A stretch of DNA of 64,000 nt. Source: Citrifermentans bremense (GTDB taxonomy: Bacteria > Desulfobacterota > Desulfuromonadia > Geobacterales > Geobacteraceae). Under the pieces are notes generated by a model. That model searched no databases, was not told the origin of the DNA, and worked only from the letters and a program-made list of their open reading frames with translations. The stretch is from the NCBI RefSeq assembly GCF_014218275.1, contig NZ_AP023213.1, positions 2,954,001 through 3,018,000 on the forward strand, in the 5' to 3' direction. A program made the translations under genes and the position numbers. Shown here one piece after another: positions 1 to 8,119 of the stretch (position 1 is the stretch's first letter; each line of letters starts with the position of its first letter).

Positions 1-1147
1 CGCGCTTCGGTTCCGGCTTCGGCAAGGACGGCAGTGAGGGGACGGGGACCGGGAGCGCCACAGGCACGGGGAGCGGTGCAGGCGCCGTGAGCACAGCGAC
101 CTCCGGGGCCGCGGCGATCATCTCGAAGCTCGCCATGTAGCCGCGCGGCTCGCTCCCGGAGCCTTTCAGGTTCAGGTCGACGAGATCGCGGCTGTAGTTG
201 CTGCTGATCGAGGCGCTATAGCGCGGCAGCACCGGGGCCGCCCGCCAGGAGGTTCCGATCTCGCCGCATTCCAGACCATGGGCGTATTTTATGTGGCGCG
301 TGGAGGTGAACTGCTTGGACTGCTGCGGGTCGCAGGGAAGCCAGCCGAGCCCGGGGAACCAGACCTCGATCCAGGCGTGCAGCCCCTCCCCCATCCCCTG
401 CACCAGCGAAGAGCCGCGGTTGTCCAGCGGGATCTTCCACTTGTCCTTGAGGGTCAGCCCTACGGCGACGCGCGCGGGGATCCCGGAGGCGCGCAACAGG
501 GCGCAGGCCAGGTGCGCGTAGTTCTGGCAGTTGCCGGTGCCGGTGGAGAGGCCGTAGAGGGCGTCGTAGGACTTGGGAGGGGTCTCGTAGCGGATATGGT
601 CGGTGACGAAGTTGATGACGGCATCCACCGCTTCGCCCTGGTTGGCGGCGTCGGCGGTAAGCTCCGCCGCCTTTTTCACCACTTCGGGGTCCGTCGCCTG
701 CACCTGTTTGGTCGGTTTCAGGAAGAGCCGGACGTCCTCCGGGACCTGGCCGACAGGAAAGGGCGCGCGCGTCTTGACCGGCGCTAGCGTAGCGTCTATG
801 GCGGTGGTGTAGACGATGGTGGCGCGAGCGTCTCCCGCGAGCTTGCGCCAGGTGACCACCTTGTAGCTGTTGCCGTAATCGTCGGTCTCGTCCTTGACGG
901 AGTCGGGCTGAGGGTCGAACTTGAGGCGATGGTCGGTGAGGCGCTGGTTGAGGCTCGCCACCTTGATCGCCGCCGGTAGCGGGAAGCGGTAGATGAGCTC
1001 GGAGAGCTTTTCCTCGACGCCGAAGGTGACCTGCTGGGTCACCGTGACCTCGCTGGAGATCTTCCCCGCGACGACGAGCGTCTTAGCCCGGCAGGGGACC
1101 GCCGTAACCAGGATCAAAAGCGCCAACAACAGTCCTTTTTGCAGCAT
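1..1147 (-). CDS. exported transglutaminase-like protein (C-terminus beyond window)
   Basis: The ORF opens at an ATG preceded by GGAG and is still open at base 1, so the protein is partial at its C-terminus (about 382 residues visible). An N-terminal hydrophobic segment (about residues 5-20) looks like a signal peptide. A beta-rich region of about 150 residues follows, then a transglutaminase-like core with the expected triad: Cys in GTGNCQNY near residue 207, His in GLHAWIEVW near 247, and Asp in PCDPQ near 273. The visible tail is rich in Pro-Val and suggests an extended linker. Bacterial members of this fold are usually papain-like proteases or cross-linking enzymes acting in the envelope. 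It is the last visible gene of the sigma/anti-sigma envelope cluster. Substrate unknown. Confidence 0.85.
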   Translation of the reverse strand, partial: MLQKGLLLALLILVTAVPCRAKTLVVAGKISSEVTVTQQVTFGVEEKLSELIYRFPLPAAIKVASLNQRLTDHRLKFDPQPDSVKDETDDYGNSYKVVTWRKLAGDARATIVYTTAIDATLAPVKTRAPFPVGQVPEDVRLFLKPTKQVQATDPEVVKKAAELTADAANQGEAVDAVINFVTDHIRYETPPKSYDALYGLSTGTGNCQNYAHLACALLRASGIPARVAVGLTLKDKWKIPLDNRGSSLVQGMGEGLHAWIEVWFPGLGWLPCDPQQSKQFTSTRHIKYAHGLECGEIGTSWRAAPVLPRYSASISSNYSRDLVDLNLKGSGSEPRGYMASFEMIAAAPEVAVLTAPAPLPVPVALPVPVPSLPSLPKPEPKR

Positions 1148-1187
1148 GAGCTCTCCTACCTGAATCTCGCGCATAGCTTAAACAGCT

Positions 1188-1252
1188 ACAGGGATGCGGG
1201 GATCGGGGACAACGACAGAGCCGCCATCATCCCCTACCCCCTTCATCCCTGT
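1188..1252. other. imperfect hairpin between two envelope genes
   Basis: ACAGGGATG at 1188-1196 pairs with CATCCCTGT at 1244-1252, with further G-rich/C-rich pairing inside. The plus strand continues into TTTT. It lies in the 146-bp gap between the LPP20-like gene and the transglutaminase gene, and could be an attenuator, an mRNA-processing hairpin or a weak terminator. Confidence 0.4.
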
Positions 1253-1293
1253 TTTACGCGTTGTCATCACGGCCTGAAACCGCCGTTGCCGCT

Positions 1294-2235
1294 CTACTTC
1301 AGTACGAAGGCCACCTTGGCGCCGGCCAGGAAGTTCCCTTTCTGGTTGGCGGAGAAGATGGTTACCGCGTCCTCGTCGGTGACCTGCAGGTCGGCGGCGC
1401 TGACGGTGCCGCTTGCCTTAACGACCAGCGGGTTCTTGATGCCGCGCGCCTCGAGTGCGGCTTTAGCTTTCTCCACGCTGTTGGTGTACTCGCCGCAACC
1501 CTGCTCGACCAGGACCTTCTGGCTCACCTTGGACGGGTCGTAGAGGAGCTCGTTCTTGGCGCTGAAGATGCGGTTGATCAGTGCCGGCCTGAAGTTCTGC
1601 TCGGTGGCGTCGACGATCAGACCGTCGTAGCTCTCCGGCAGGCGCTCGACCTTCGCCTTGAACTTCGGCGCGGGCTTGCCGTCCACCTCGGTCAGGCTGC
1701 TTTTAAGCTCCGGGTCCTTGAACATCTTCTCGTACATGGAGGAGGCGAAACCTTTGGGGCCGTGCATGCCGACCTTGACGATGGCGACCGCGGTGTCCGT
1801 CTCCTTGCTGTACTCCTGCACCACGATCTGGACCCCTTTGACGGTCCCGGTCACGGCGCTCCTGATCAGGTCGCTTTCGAGCACCCCGTCCTTCACCAGG
1901 GTATCGCCGACAAGGGCGAAGCCGTTCAGGTACTCGGCAACGGCTCGCTGTGCGGTGACGACGGCGGCGCGTTTCGCCCCCATCTCCCTCTGCGCCTGGC
2001 TCAGGTTCGGGTTGGCGTTGGCGGCGGCCTCGCCGTAGAACAGGATGCTCTCCTGGCTGAAGGCGGCGTTGTCGTCCCTGCCCGACGGGCTGCCGGTCAG
2101 GGTGAGGTTTTGCTGGCTGAGCCAGGTCTTGGCCTTGACGAAGGTGTCGTCCAACTGGATGGACATGTCGTCCTCGGCGTAGGCTCCGCCCACCATCCCT
2201 GCCACCAGCAACGCCCCAACAAGAAGTCTCTTCAT
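1294..2235 (-). CDS. exported LPP20/FlgT-like protein
   Basis: A 313-residue protein with a clear signal peptide (MKRLLVGAL... ending GGAYA, cleavage near residue 20) and no lipobox. The middle part, with AAVVTAQRAVAEYLNG followed by a short helix and a beta-rich stretch (TVKGVQIVVQEYSKETDTAVAIVKV), resembles the LPP20/FlgT N-terminal fold, in which an alpha helix is followed by strands ending in a V-rich edge. The start is supported by GGAGGGAATC before the ATG. It follows the SLH lipoprotein gene by 47 bp and is probably co-transcribed. The precise role is unknown; periplasmic or outer-membrane location is inferred. The FlgT-like gene at 8120-9364 in the same cluster has a related domain layout. 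Confidence 0.7.
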   Translation of the reverse strand: MKRLLVGALLVAGMVGGAYAEDDMSIQLDDTFVKAKTWLSQQNLTLTGSPSGRDDNAAFSQESILFYGEAAANANPNLSQAQREMGAKRAAVVTAQRAVAEYLNGFALVGDTLVKDGVLESDLIRSAVTGTVKGVQIVVQEYSKETDTAVAIVKVGMHGPKGFASSMYEKMFKDPELKSSLTEVDGKPAPKFKAKVERLPESYDGLIVDATEQNFRPALINRIFSAKNELLYDPSKVSQKVLVEQGCGEYTNSVEKAKAALEARGIKNPLVVKASGTVSAADLQVTDEDAVTIFSANQKGNFLAGAKVAFVLK

Positions 2236-2282
2236 GATTCCCTCCGTTATTGAATTTGAAATGTTGACCGGCGACCCGGTTG

Positions 2283-3497
2283 TTAGTAGATGTTCCTCTT
2301 CTGGTTCAGCACACGGATGGCCAGGAGTGCGTCGGCGCCGTCCACCGGGTCGTTCAGGCGGAATTCCCCGGAGAGCTCACCCTCCATGATGCCGCGGGTG
2401 GTCATGTTGATCACCGCGTTGTAGAAGGGGGAGGTGCTCCGGACGTCGGGAAACGGCGACTTCTCCTGCCCGAAGTAGGCGGAAGCGAGCTTCTCGTCGC
2501 CGGTCAGCTTGATCAGCACGTCCTCCAGGATGAAGGCCATCTCGCCGCGGCTCACGCTGTCGGCGGGCTTGAAGAGCTGCGCCTTGGTGGTCTCGTCGAA
2601 CTTGGGCTCCATGCCGCGCACCTTCCACTTCATCATGGTGAGCACCTCTTCCTTGAAGGGGTGGTTCAGGACATCCGCGGGGGTGAACTCAGGCTTCATC
2701 TTCGCGAGCTGCGAGGCAACCGGGATCCTCCCGGCAAAAAGCTGGTCCAGCTTCAGTTCGTCCACGAGGAGCGCGGCCAGGTCGGCACGGGTGACGGCAT
2801 CCTGCGCCGCTATCTTCTTGCCCACCTCGCCTACGGTGATACCCGCCATGGCGCGCACGATGCGGTCCGCTTTCTTCCAGGCGCGGTCGGCCTTCTCGTG
2901 CCACTTCCCTTCGCGGCGGGCGTTCAAGACATCGGCGAAGCGGTCGCGCGCCTTCTGGAACTCGAGGCCGTCGAGGTAGGCGACCCCCATGTAGTAGATG
3001 AGCGCCTCGCCCCCCTGGTAATAGGTGAGCGCCCGCTCGTCGAGCTTCAGCTCGCTCCCGCTGCGGAAGGCTTCCTCGGCCTGCTTCAGCCAGTTCTCGT
3101 CCTTGACCAGGGTGTGCACCCGGACCTTCGCGGCGTAGTAGTCGAATTCCTCCTCGGGGCGGTCCGCAAACTTCTTGGCCTTCTCCAAGTTGGCAAAGGC
3201 ACGTTCCAGCTCCACCGCCTTGAACTTGGGATCGGCCTGCGCCTTCACCTTTTCGGCCGAGACTATGGCAAGCCCCGCGTACGCCTTGGAGAACTTCTCG
3301 TCGAGGTAGACCGCGCGGTCGAACTTCTCCGCGGCGACAGTCAAGCCGCCGCTTTCCAGGGCCTTCATCCCAGCGAGGTAGTGGTGCTCGGGGTTATCCT
3401 CGGGCGAAAGGCTGCGCACCTGCGGACCGGCGCATCCCGTCACCGTCGCCAGGACGGCAACCAGCGCGAAAAGCATGAACAGCGTTTTTTTCATCAT
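2283..3497 (-). CDS. lipoprotein with TPR-like helices and SLH domain
   Basis: A 404-residue protein with a lipoprotein signal (hydrophobic core then TVTGC at about residues 18-22). Residues about 38-210 are helical repeats of TPR type (HYLAGMKALESGGLTVAAEKFDRAV, AYAGLAIVSAEKV). The C-terminal 150 residues carry an S-layer-homology-like unit: SVSRGEMAFILEDVL, then PFPDVRSTSPFYNAVINM, then GIMEG and a closing DPVDGADALLAIRVL. In Gram-negative bacteria SLH domains attach outer-membrane proteins to peptidoglycan-linked polymers. The gene sits between the M48 protease and LPP20-like genes in the same orientation. Start supported by GGAGG. A role in linking envelope layers is inferred. Confidence 0.8.
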   Translation of the reverse strand: MMKKTLFMLFALVAVLATVTGCAGPQVRSLSPEDNPEHHYLAGMKALESGGLTVAAEKFDRAVYLDEKFSKAYAGLAIVSAEKVKAQADPKFKAVELERAFANLEKAKKFADRPEEEFDYYAAKVRVHTLVKDENWLKQAEEAFRSGSELKLDERALTYYQGGEALIYYMGVAYLDGLEFQKARDRFADVLNARREGKWHEKADRAWKKADRIVRAMAGITVGEVGKKIAAQDAVTRADLAALLVDELKLDQLFAGRIPVASQLAKMKPEFTPADVLNHPFKEEVLTMMKWKVRGMEPKFDETTKAQLFKPADSVSRGEMAFILEDVLIKLTGDEKLASAYFGQEKSPFPDVRSTSPFYNAVINMTTRGIMEGELSGEFRLNDPVDGADALLAIRVLNQKRNIY

Positions 3498-3618
3498 CGT
3501 CAGCCTCCATGTGCTTCTGGCATAAGCTTTGCGGCTTTAACGGCCACTCAAGCAAAGCAGGAAAACCTGCCCGACATCATGAGACGGACAGGCCCGATAT
3601 TTCCCTCGATGTTTTTCC

Positions 3619-5343
3619 TTACTGCACCGTGTAGATCATCCAGCCGGTCACCCGCCCCTGCGGATCGGCGGCGAAGATCATCTCCCCCTTCTGGTACAGG
3701 TAGTAGGTCCCCTGCCGGGAGGTGACCATCCGGGAGGGCTCTCCGTATTTCGCAGCGAGCTCCTCTGAACTGCTCCCCACCCCGATCCCGCGGGAGCTCT
3801 TCTCTGCGTACCCTTTCCCGGCGGAAACGAGGCGGACCAGCTGACCGTCAACAGAGATGAGCATGTCCTCCCAGCCGCTTCCCTGGCGGGAATACACGGT
3901 GATGGTCGGTTCCTCCTTGTCCACCCCCTTAAGGGAGAAGGTGGCGACCTCCTTGCTCTTGACGAAGTCGTCCCGAGGGCTGATCCGGGCGATGGTCTCG
4001 GCCCCGCTTGCCTCGCTCCCGCCGAGGATCTTGGGAGCCGCACCCTTTTCGTCCTGCAACTGGGCCAGGTTGAAGGCGGCGGTGCCGCTCCCGAGGTTGC
4101 GGGCGGCGGCCATGTCCACCATGGCCTTCTCCTTGTTACCCCCCTCGGCGTAGGCGATGCCTCGCACCACGAGCGCGTTGGCCAGCGTGATCGTCTCGTT
4201 GTTTCTGCGCGCCATCTCCATCGCCTTGTTGGCGAGGATGATGGCGTTGTCGCGGTCCCCGATCAGCGTGTCCACGGCGGCAAGGTTCACGTAGGCTGCG
4301 GCGTAGCCGCGGTCGCGCTGGATCGCCTTGTCGAAGTTGTCCGCTCCCTTTTGCAGCAGGCGGTTGCGGCGCTCTGCAAATTCGTCCGGGAGTCCCTTCG
4401 CCCTTTGCCCCTTCGCCTTGAGCCTCGTCTCGGCGTCGAACTCGAAGGGGTAGCCGAATTTCAGGGCGCCGGGACGGAACAGGCGCAGCGCCTCGGAGGC
4501 GTAGGCGACCCCGGCGTTGTTGAACATCTCGCGGCTCGGGAAGGTGTGCGCAAGGTGCTCGAACAGGCGCCCAGCCGCTTCGTATTTTTCCAGGAGCAGC
4601 AGCCGGTTCCCCGCCTCGAACACCGGAACCAGCTTGCGCAGGTTCGCCTCGGCGCGCTCCGCAATCGCCTCGCGTTCGGCGCGGGTGGGGTAGTTGGGAA
4701 GCTTGCTGGGGAGCTTGTAGGAGGCGTAGATGAGCTCTATGGCCCGGGGGGCGACGCCGAGCGTGTCGTAACCGGCAAGGTGGCCGTAAAAGCCGCCGAA
4801 GTAGTCCGCCTCGGTCTCCCTCTTGATCACGTCCTCGTAGCTTGCCGCCTTGATCATCTTGCGTCCCACCTCCAGCGAGGCGAACGAGTTGCCGAAATCC
4901 CCCACCCAGCCGTGGCGCATGTAGTAATGGGTCAGCTCGTGCCCGAGCAGGAAAGCGATGGCGCTCTCCTGGTCGTCTCCCAGCGAGGCGAAGAGATCGA
5001 AGATTTTCTCCTCGATGGCGATGTAACCCGCCTGCAGGGGACCGCTGTCGGCGTCCAGGCCGATGGCCCCTTCGGTGCCGGGGTCGGACCAGGCGACCGC
5101 GTTGCGGCTTGAGGCACCGACGGGGGAGACGATCAGTCGCGGGGGAACCCTGCCGTCGCCGAAAGCGCGGGCCACGCTGTCGTAGATCGCCTTCACCTTC
5201 TGGTACTTGGGATGGTCGGTCGGGAGCGAATCCACGGCAAGGGAGGTGGCGGCGGAAAAGAGCAGGACCAGGGCAGGCAGCAGGGCGGTAAAGCGCCCGA
5301 TCCAGAGCCGTTTATGTCGTGTTGCCGATGCGGAGTAAGGCAC
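3619..5343 (-). CDS. exported M48-family metalloprotease with TPR-like repeats
   Basis: A 574-residue protein with a GTG start 13 bp after the upstream gene, preceded by AAGGGGG. An N-terminal hydrophobic segment (about 16-37) acts as signal or anchor. The zinc motif HELTH lies at 135-139, with the third ligand region ETEAD (E176, D180), the M48 pattern. Helical repeats follow: about 225-280 around the tail of the protease domain and 330-430 in a TPR-like block (NLAAVDTLIGDRDNAIILANKAM). The last 110 residues are a beta-rich domain of unknown type. BepA/YfgC-like proteases combine M48 and TPR modules for outer-membrane quality control, but this one is longer. The setting downstream of an anti-sigma factor fits an envelope protease under stress control (inference). 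Confidence 0.85.
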   Translation of the reverse strand: MPYSASATRHKRLWIGRFTALLPALVLLFSAATSLAVDSLPTDHPKYQKVKAIYDSVARAFGDGRVPPRLIVSPVGASSRNAVAWSDPGTEGAIGLDADSGPLQAGYIAIEEKIFDLFASLGDDQESAIAFLLGHELTHYYMRHGWVGDFGNSFASLEVGRKMIKAASYEDVIKRETEADYFGGFYGHLAGYDTLGVAPRAIELIYASYKLPSKLPNYPTRAEREAIAERAEANLRKLVPVFEAGNRLLLLEKYEAAGRLFEHLAHTFPSREMFNNAGVAYASEALRLFRPGALKFGYPFEFDAETRLKAKGQRAKGLPDEFAERRNRLLQKGADNFDKAIQRDRGYAAAYVNLAAVDTLIGDRDNAIILANKAMEMARRNNETITLANALVVRGIAYAEGGNKEKAMVDMAAARNLGSGTAAFNLAQLQDEKGAAPKILGGSEASGAETIARISPRDDFVKSKEVATFSLKGVDKEEPTITVYSRQGSGWEDMLISVDGQLVRLVSAGKGYAEKSSRGIGVGSSSEELAAKYGEPSRMVTSRQGTYYLYQKGEMIFAADPQGRVTGWMIYTVQ

Positions 5344-5356
5344 CTGGCGCCCCCTT

Positions 5357-5818
5357 TTAGTAGTTGACCGTGACCCTGACGGTGAATTCCTTCTCGGAAA
5401 ACCGCCCCTTGAAATCGCTGATGGCGACGCGGAAGCGGTAGGAGCCGGGAGGAAGCGAGATGCTGTCGACCTTGACGCCGTCTTTGTCGGCGTAGGGCTT
5501 GATGCGTGGGGTGAGGTCGATGTTGCTGCTCTTCAGGCACTCGAGCTTTAGCGTGTTGACGTCGACCTGCGATCCGTCCCTGGGGGCGAAGGAGACCTCA
5601 AGCGGGAAAGTCCGGTCGCCGGCCGTGACCTCCAGGTCGCGCGCGGTGATGGACGGCCCGTCGCTGCGCAAGGCCGCGGCGAAGCCGAAATTCCTCGCCT
5701 CCGGGAGGGCCGCCTCCTCCATGGTCAGCAGCTGCAGGGGAGCGGCGCAGATCCCGGCCTGGACCAGGGTGAGGGTCAGCAGAAAAAAAACGCCGGCGAT
5801 GGTAAGGAACCTTCTCAT
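5357..5818 (-). CDS. small exported protein, unknown function
   Basis: The open frame reaches back to 5839, but AAGGAG lies six bases before the ATG at 5818, so I place the start there, giving 153 residues. The N-terminus is a typical signal peptide (MRRFLTIAGVFFLLTLTL... ending ICA). The mature part is beta-rich, with alternating hydrophobic residues and a closing SYRFRVAISDFKGRFSEKEF, as in an immunoglobulin-like or fibronectin-like fold. I recognise no catalytic motif and do not know the family. It lies between the anti-sigma factor gene and the M48 protease gene on the same strand with short gaps, so it is probably part of the same regulon. Confidence 0.75.
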   Translation of the reverse strand: MRRFLTIAGVFFLLTLTLVQAGICAAPLQLLTMEEAALPEARNFGFAAALRSDGPSITARDLEVTAGDRTFPLEVSFAPRDGSQVDVNTLKLECLKSSNIDLTPRIKPYADKDGVKVDSISLPPGSYRFRVAISDFKGRFSEKEFTVRVTVNY

Positions 5819-5870
5819 AACCCTCTCCTTCATAGTCAACCTGAATGCCTGCCACGCTGCATGGGACGGG

Positions 5871-6992
5871 CTAAAAAGCCTGCAGCAGGACGAGCAGCTC
5901 CTTTTCCACCAGCTCCAGGTCGAGGTTTCCCGGCCGCTTGAGCCTCTGGTCCAGCTCCTTCAGTGCCAGGACTGCAGGTACAGGAACCCCCTGGTCGGCG
6001 ACCTTGTTTCCGAAATAGCGCGGGACGCCGGCGGCGAGGTAATCGCGGTTTCCCGTCTTCGCCGCAAGCCTCGCCCCTTGAGCCCAGGCGCCGAGGCGCG
6101 CGAACGGGAGCTGTTCCGTGGGAACCAGCCTCTCCAGTTGCCCGCTTGCCCCGGCGAGCGTCGAGGGATCGGCTCCCCGCTCCAGCTGCGCCACCACCCA
6201 CTCCAGAGGGGAGCGATCCGGGTTTCCCGCCAGCGACTCCAGAAGCGGCGCCAGACGCGCTGCCTGCGCCTGGGCGCGGTCGCCGTCGCCGGCGATGAGT
6301 TCCACCTCCAGGTTCATCAGGCTTACCCCGATGCGAAAGGCAACGCTGCTTGCGTCCGCCGAGGTGGCGAAGCCGAAGTTCTTGTCCTGGGCCATGGAAA
6401 GGGAGGCCAACTGGGCGGGGTCCCCCTTCGCCATCAGCAGCCGGGCCAGCCGTGCGCCGTCGGGTGCGTTTCCCTGGGGGACTCCGCCGGTTCTGCGTTG
6501 GGCGGCGGCAGACGCGATCTGTTCCCTTGCCGGCAACCGTTCCGTATTGGCATCGGGGAGCTGCGCCATCTCCTTCGCGGGGGGAGGGTCGCCGTTTCGC
6601 CCGGCGGAAGCCGCCGTTTGCGGGGAAGCCGCTTGATCGGAGCGCGCTACCATCCCCCGGTCCGGTTCAACCGTCCGCAACTGGAGCGTAACCGCGATCA
6701 CCAGCACCGCAGCGACGGCAAGGGCGGAGGGAAACAGCAACCGGTGCCGCTTCTGCTGCGCCGGTGCCTCGGAAAGTTGTGAAGCCGCGATGAACAGTTC
6801 GCGGCAGTGGTCGCAAGAGGCCAGATGCCCCAGCAACCGGTCGCGCTCCTGGCTGGAAAGCGACCCGTCCACGAGCCCTGCCGCCGTTTCCAGCGCCGGG
6901 CATCCTTCTGCCGGCTCGGCGTCGGTCAAGCCCCTGGTTAGCGCCTTTCCTAATGCGGAATCATCCTTTTTCATAGTCGCCGCCAATTCCAC
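5871..6992 (-). CDS. membrane anti-sigma factor with zinc-finger N-terminus
   Basis: 373 residues from a GTG at 6992; an in-frame ATG at 6974 is an alternative start. Residues about 31-70 hold the zinc anti-sigma signature HxxxCxxC (H56, C60, C63 in HLASCDHCRELF), which in this family binds and silences the partner sigma factor on the cytoplasmic side. A single transmembrane segment follows at about 84-104. The remaining 270 residues are presumably periplasmic, with a Gln/Ala/Pro-rich linker and then helical repeats. It lies 90 bp downstream of the sigma factor gene, the usual order for a sigma/anti-sigma pair. The large periplasmic part is likely the signal-sensing or protein-contact region (inference). 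Confidence 0.85.
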   Translation of the reverse strand: MELAATMKKDDSALGKALTRGLTDAEPAEGCPALETAAGLVDGSLSSQERDRLLGHLASCDHCRELFIAASQLSEAPAQQKRHRLLFPSALAVAAVLVIAVTLQLRTVEPDRGMVARSDQAASPQTAASAGRNGDPPPAKEMAQLPDANTERLPAREQIASAAAQRRTGGVPQGNAPDGARLARLLMAKGDPAQLASLSMAQDKNFGFATSADASSVAFRIGVSLMNLEVELIAGDGDRAQAQAARLAPLLESLAGNPDRSPLEWVVAQLERGADPSTLAGASGQLERLVPTEQLPFARLGAWAQGARLAAKTGNRDYLAAGVPRYFGNKVADQGVPVPAVLALKELDQRLKRPGNLDLELVEKELLVLLQAF

Positions 6993-7082
6993 CTGGTCAG
7001 CCGCGGGAGTCGCCGCGGCAAAGAAATCCGATCTCTTCCCATGTGACGGACAACGGTTGTTTTTCCTGCAAAAAAATAAAGC

Positions 7083-7994
7083 TCAGACTAGGTCCTTGAG
7101 GGTGAGACCCCGGCGCAGAAGCGATTCGCGAAAACGGACCAGGATCCTGCGGATCCGGGCATCGACTCCGTTCTCGGTGGCCCCGACCAGTTTCCCTATC
7201 TCCTTGAAGGACATGGGAGTGCTGCCGTCGGTAGGGAAACGAAGCCGCAAAAGAAACCTCTCCTCGCCATCCAGCCCAGCCAGGAGATCCTGCACCGCCT
7301 GCCGCGCACCACTCTCCCGCTGGGTTTCGATCAATACCGCCTCGGCGTCCTTGCGCGGGTCCGGCACCACGAACTCGACCTCATCGTCGACCGCCACCCT
7401 GGTTCCCGGCACCAGCCATACTTCCTCCGGGTCGGAGGCGAGCAGCATCTGCGACCTCGCGCCGCGTCCCCGAATCTTCTCCAGCATCCCCTGAAGTGCC
7501 TCGAGCGGCTCCCTTATGCCGTGGTCGACCTCCAGGTGGCTGTGCGCCTGCGAAAGCGTGCATCCCCTGTGGTAGACGAGTTCGTAGAGACGCTCCGCCA
7601 CCTCTCCCAGCTCCCTGGCGCGCTCTCGGGCCCGGCTGCGCCCTTTCTTTTGCCGCACCAGGTCTATCACCAGGTTCGCCACGATGGTGGTGAGGTAGGT
7701 GGTGAGTTTTGCCTTCCCCTTGAACTCGCGCAGGGCCTTGAAGTCGTCCTCCCTGAGCCGGTCCAGCACCTCGTTCAGAAGCTCGTCGCTCTGGTTTTCC
7801 AGGTCCAGCCCGTCGTCGCTTCCCGCCGTGAAACCGTCCCCCCCGGCGCCGGTCATCGACTGCAGCACAGCCCGGCGGCACTGCTTCTCGATGTAGCCAA
7901 GGTTGTCCGTTATCAGCCGCGCGTAGGCGCCCCCCTCAGGGTGCTCTGAGGGGGGTCGCTCTGCGAAGAAACTACGGGGCTTGAACAGTTGCAT
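7083..7994 (-). CDS. RNA polymerase sigma factor, sigma-70/ECF-like
   Basis: A 303-residue protein. Residues about 88-120 (LREFKGKAKLTTYLTTIVANLVIDLVRQKKGR) form a sigma region 2 helix that binds core polymerase and the -10 element. Residues about 235-300 (LDGEERFLLRLRFP, then MSFKEIGKLVGATENGVDARIRRILVRFRESL) form region 4 with its helix-turn-helix. At 303 residues it is longer than a classic ECF factor (about 180-200): there is an N-terminal extension and about 110 residues between regions 2 and 4. Adjacent to the anti-sigma gene, it probably drives the envelope cluster around it (inference). Confidence 0.87.
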   Translation of the reverse strand: MQLFKPRSFFAERPPSEHPEGGAYARLITDNLGYIEKQCRRAVLQSMTGAGGDGFTAGSDDGLDLENQSDELLNEVLDRLREDDFKALREFKGKAKLTTYLTTIVANLVIDLVRQKKGRSRARERARELGEVAERLYELVYHRGCTLSQAHSHLEVDHGIREPLEALQGMLEKIRGRGARSQMLLASDPEEVWLVPGTRVAVDDEVEFVVPDPRKDAEAVLIETQRESGARQAVQDLLAGLDGEERFLLRLRFPTDGSTPMSFKEIGKLVGATENGVDARIRRILVRFRESLLRRGLTLKDLV

Positions 7995-8119
7995 GCCGGT
8001 ATCCGCGGGCGTAGCATTAACAGCGAGAATTTTTTATCATTAACCGTGAGAAATGTAAATATCTTTACCGTCTTATGCTTCAGCCGACAGCGGGTAAAGC
8101 GCCGGCTGCGATTAATGAA

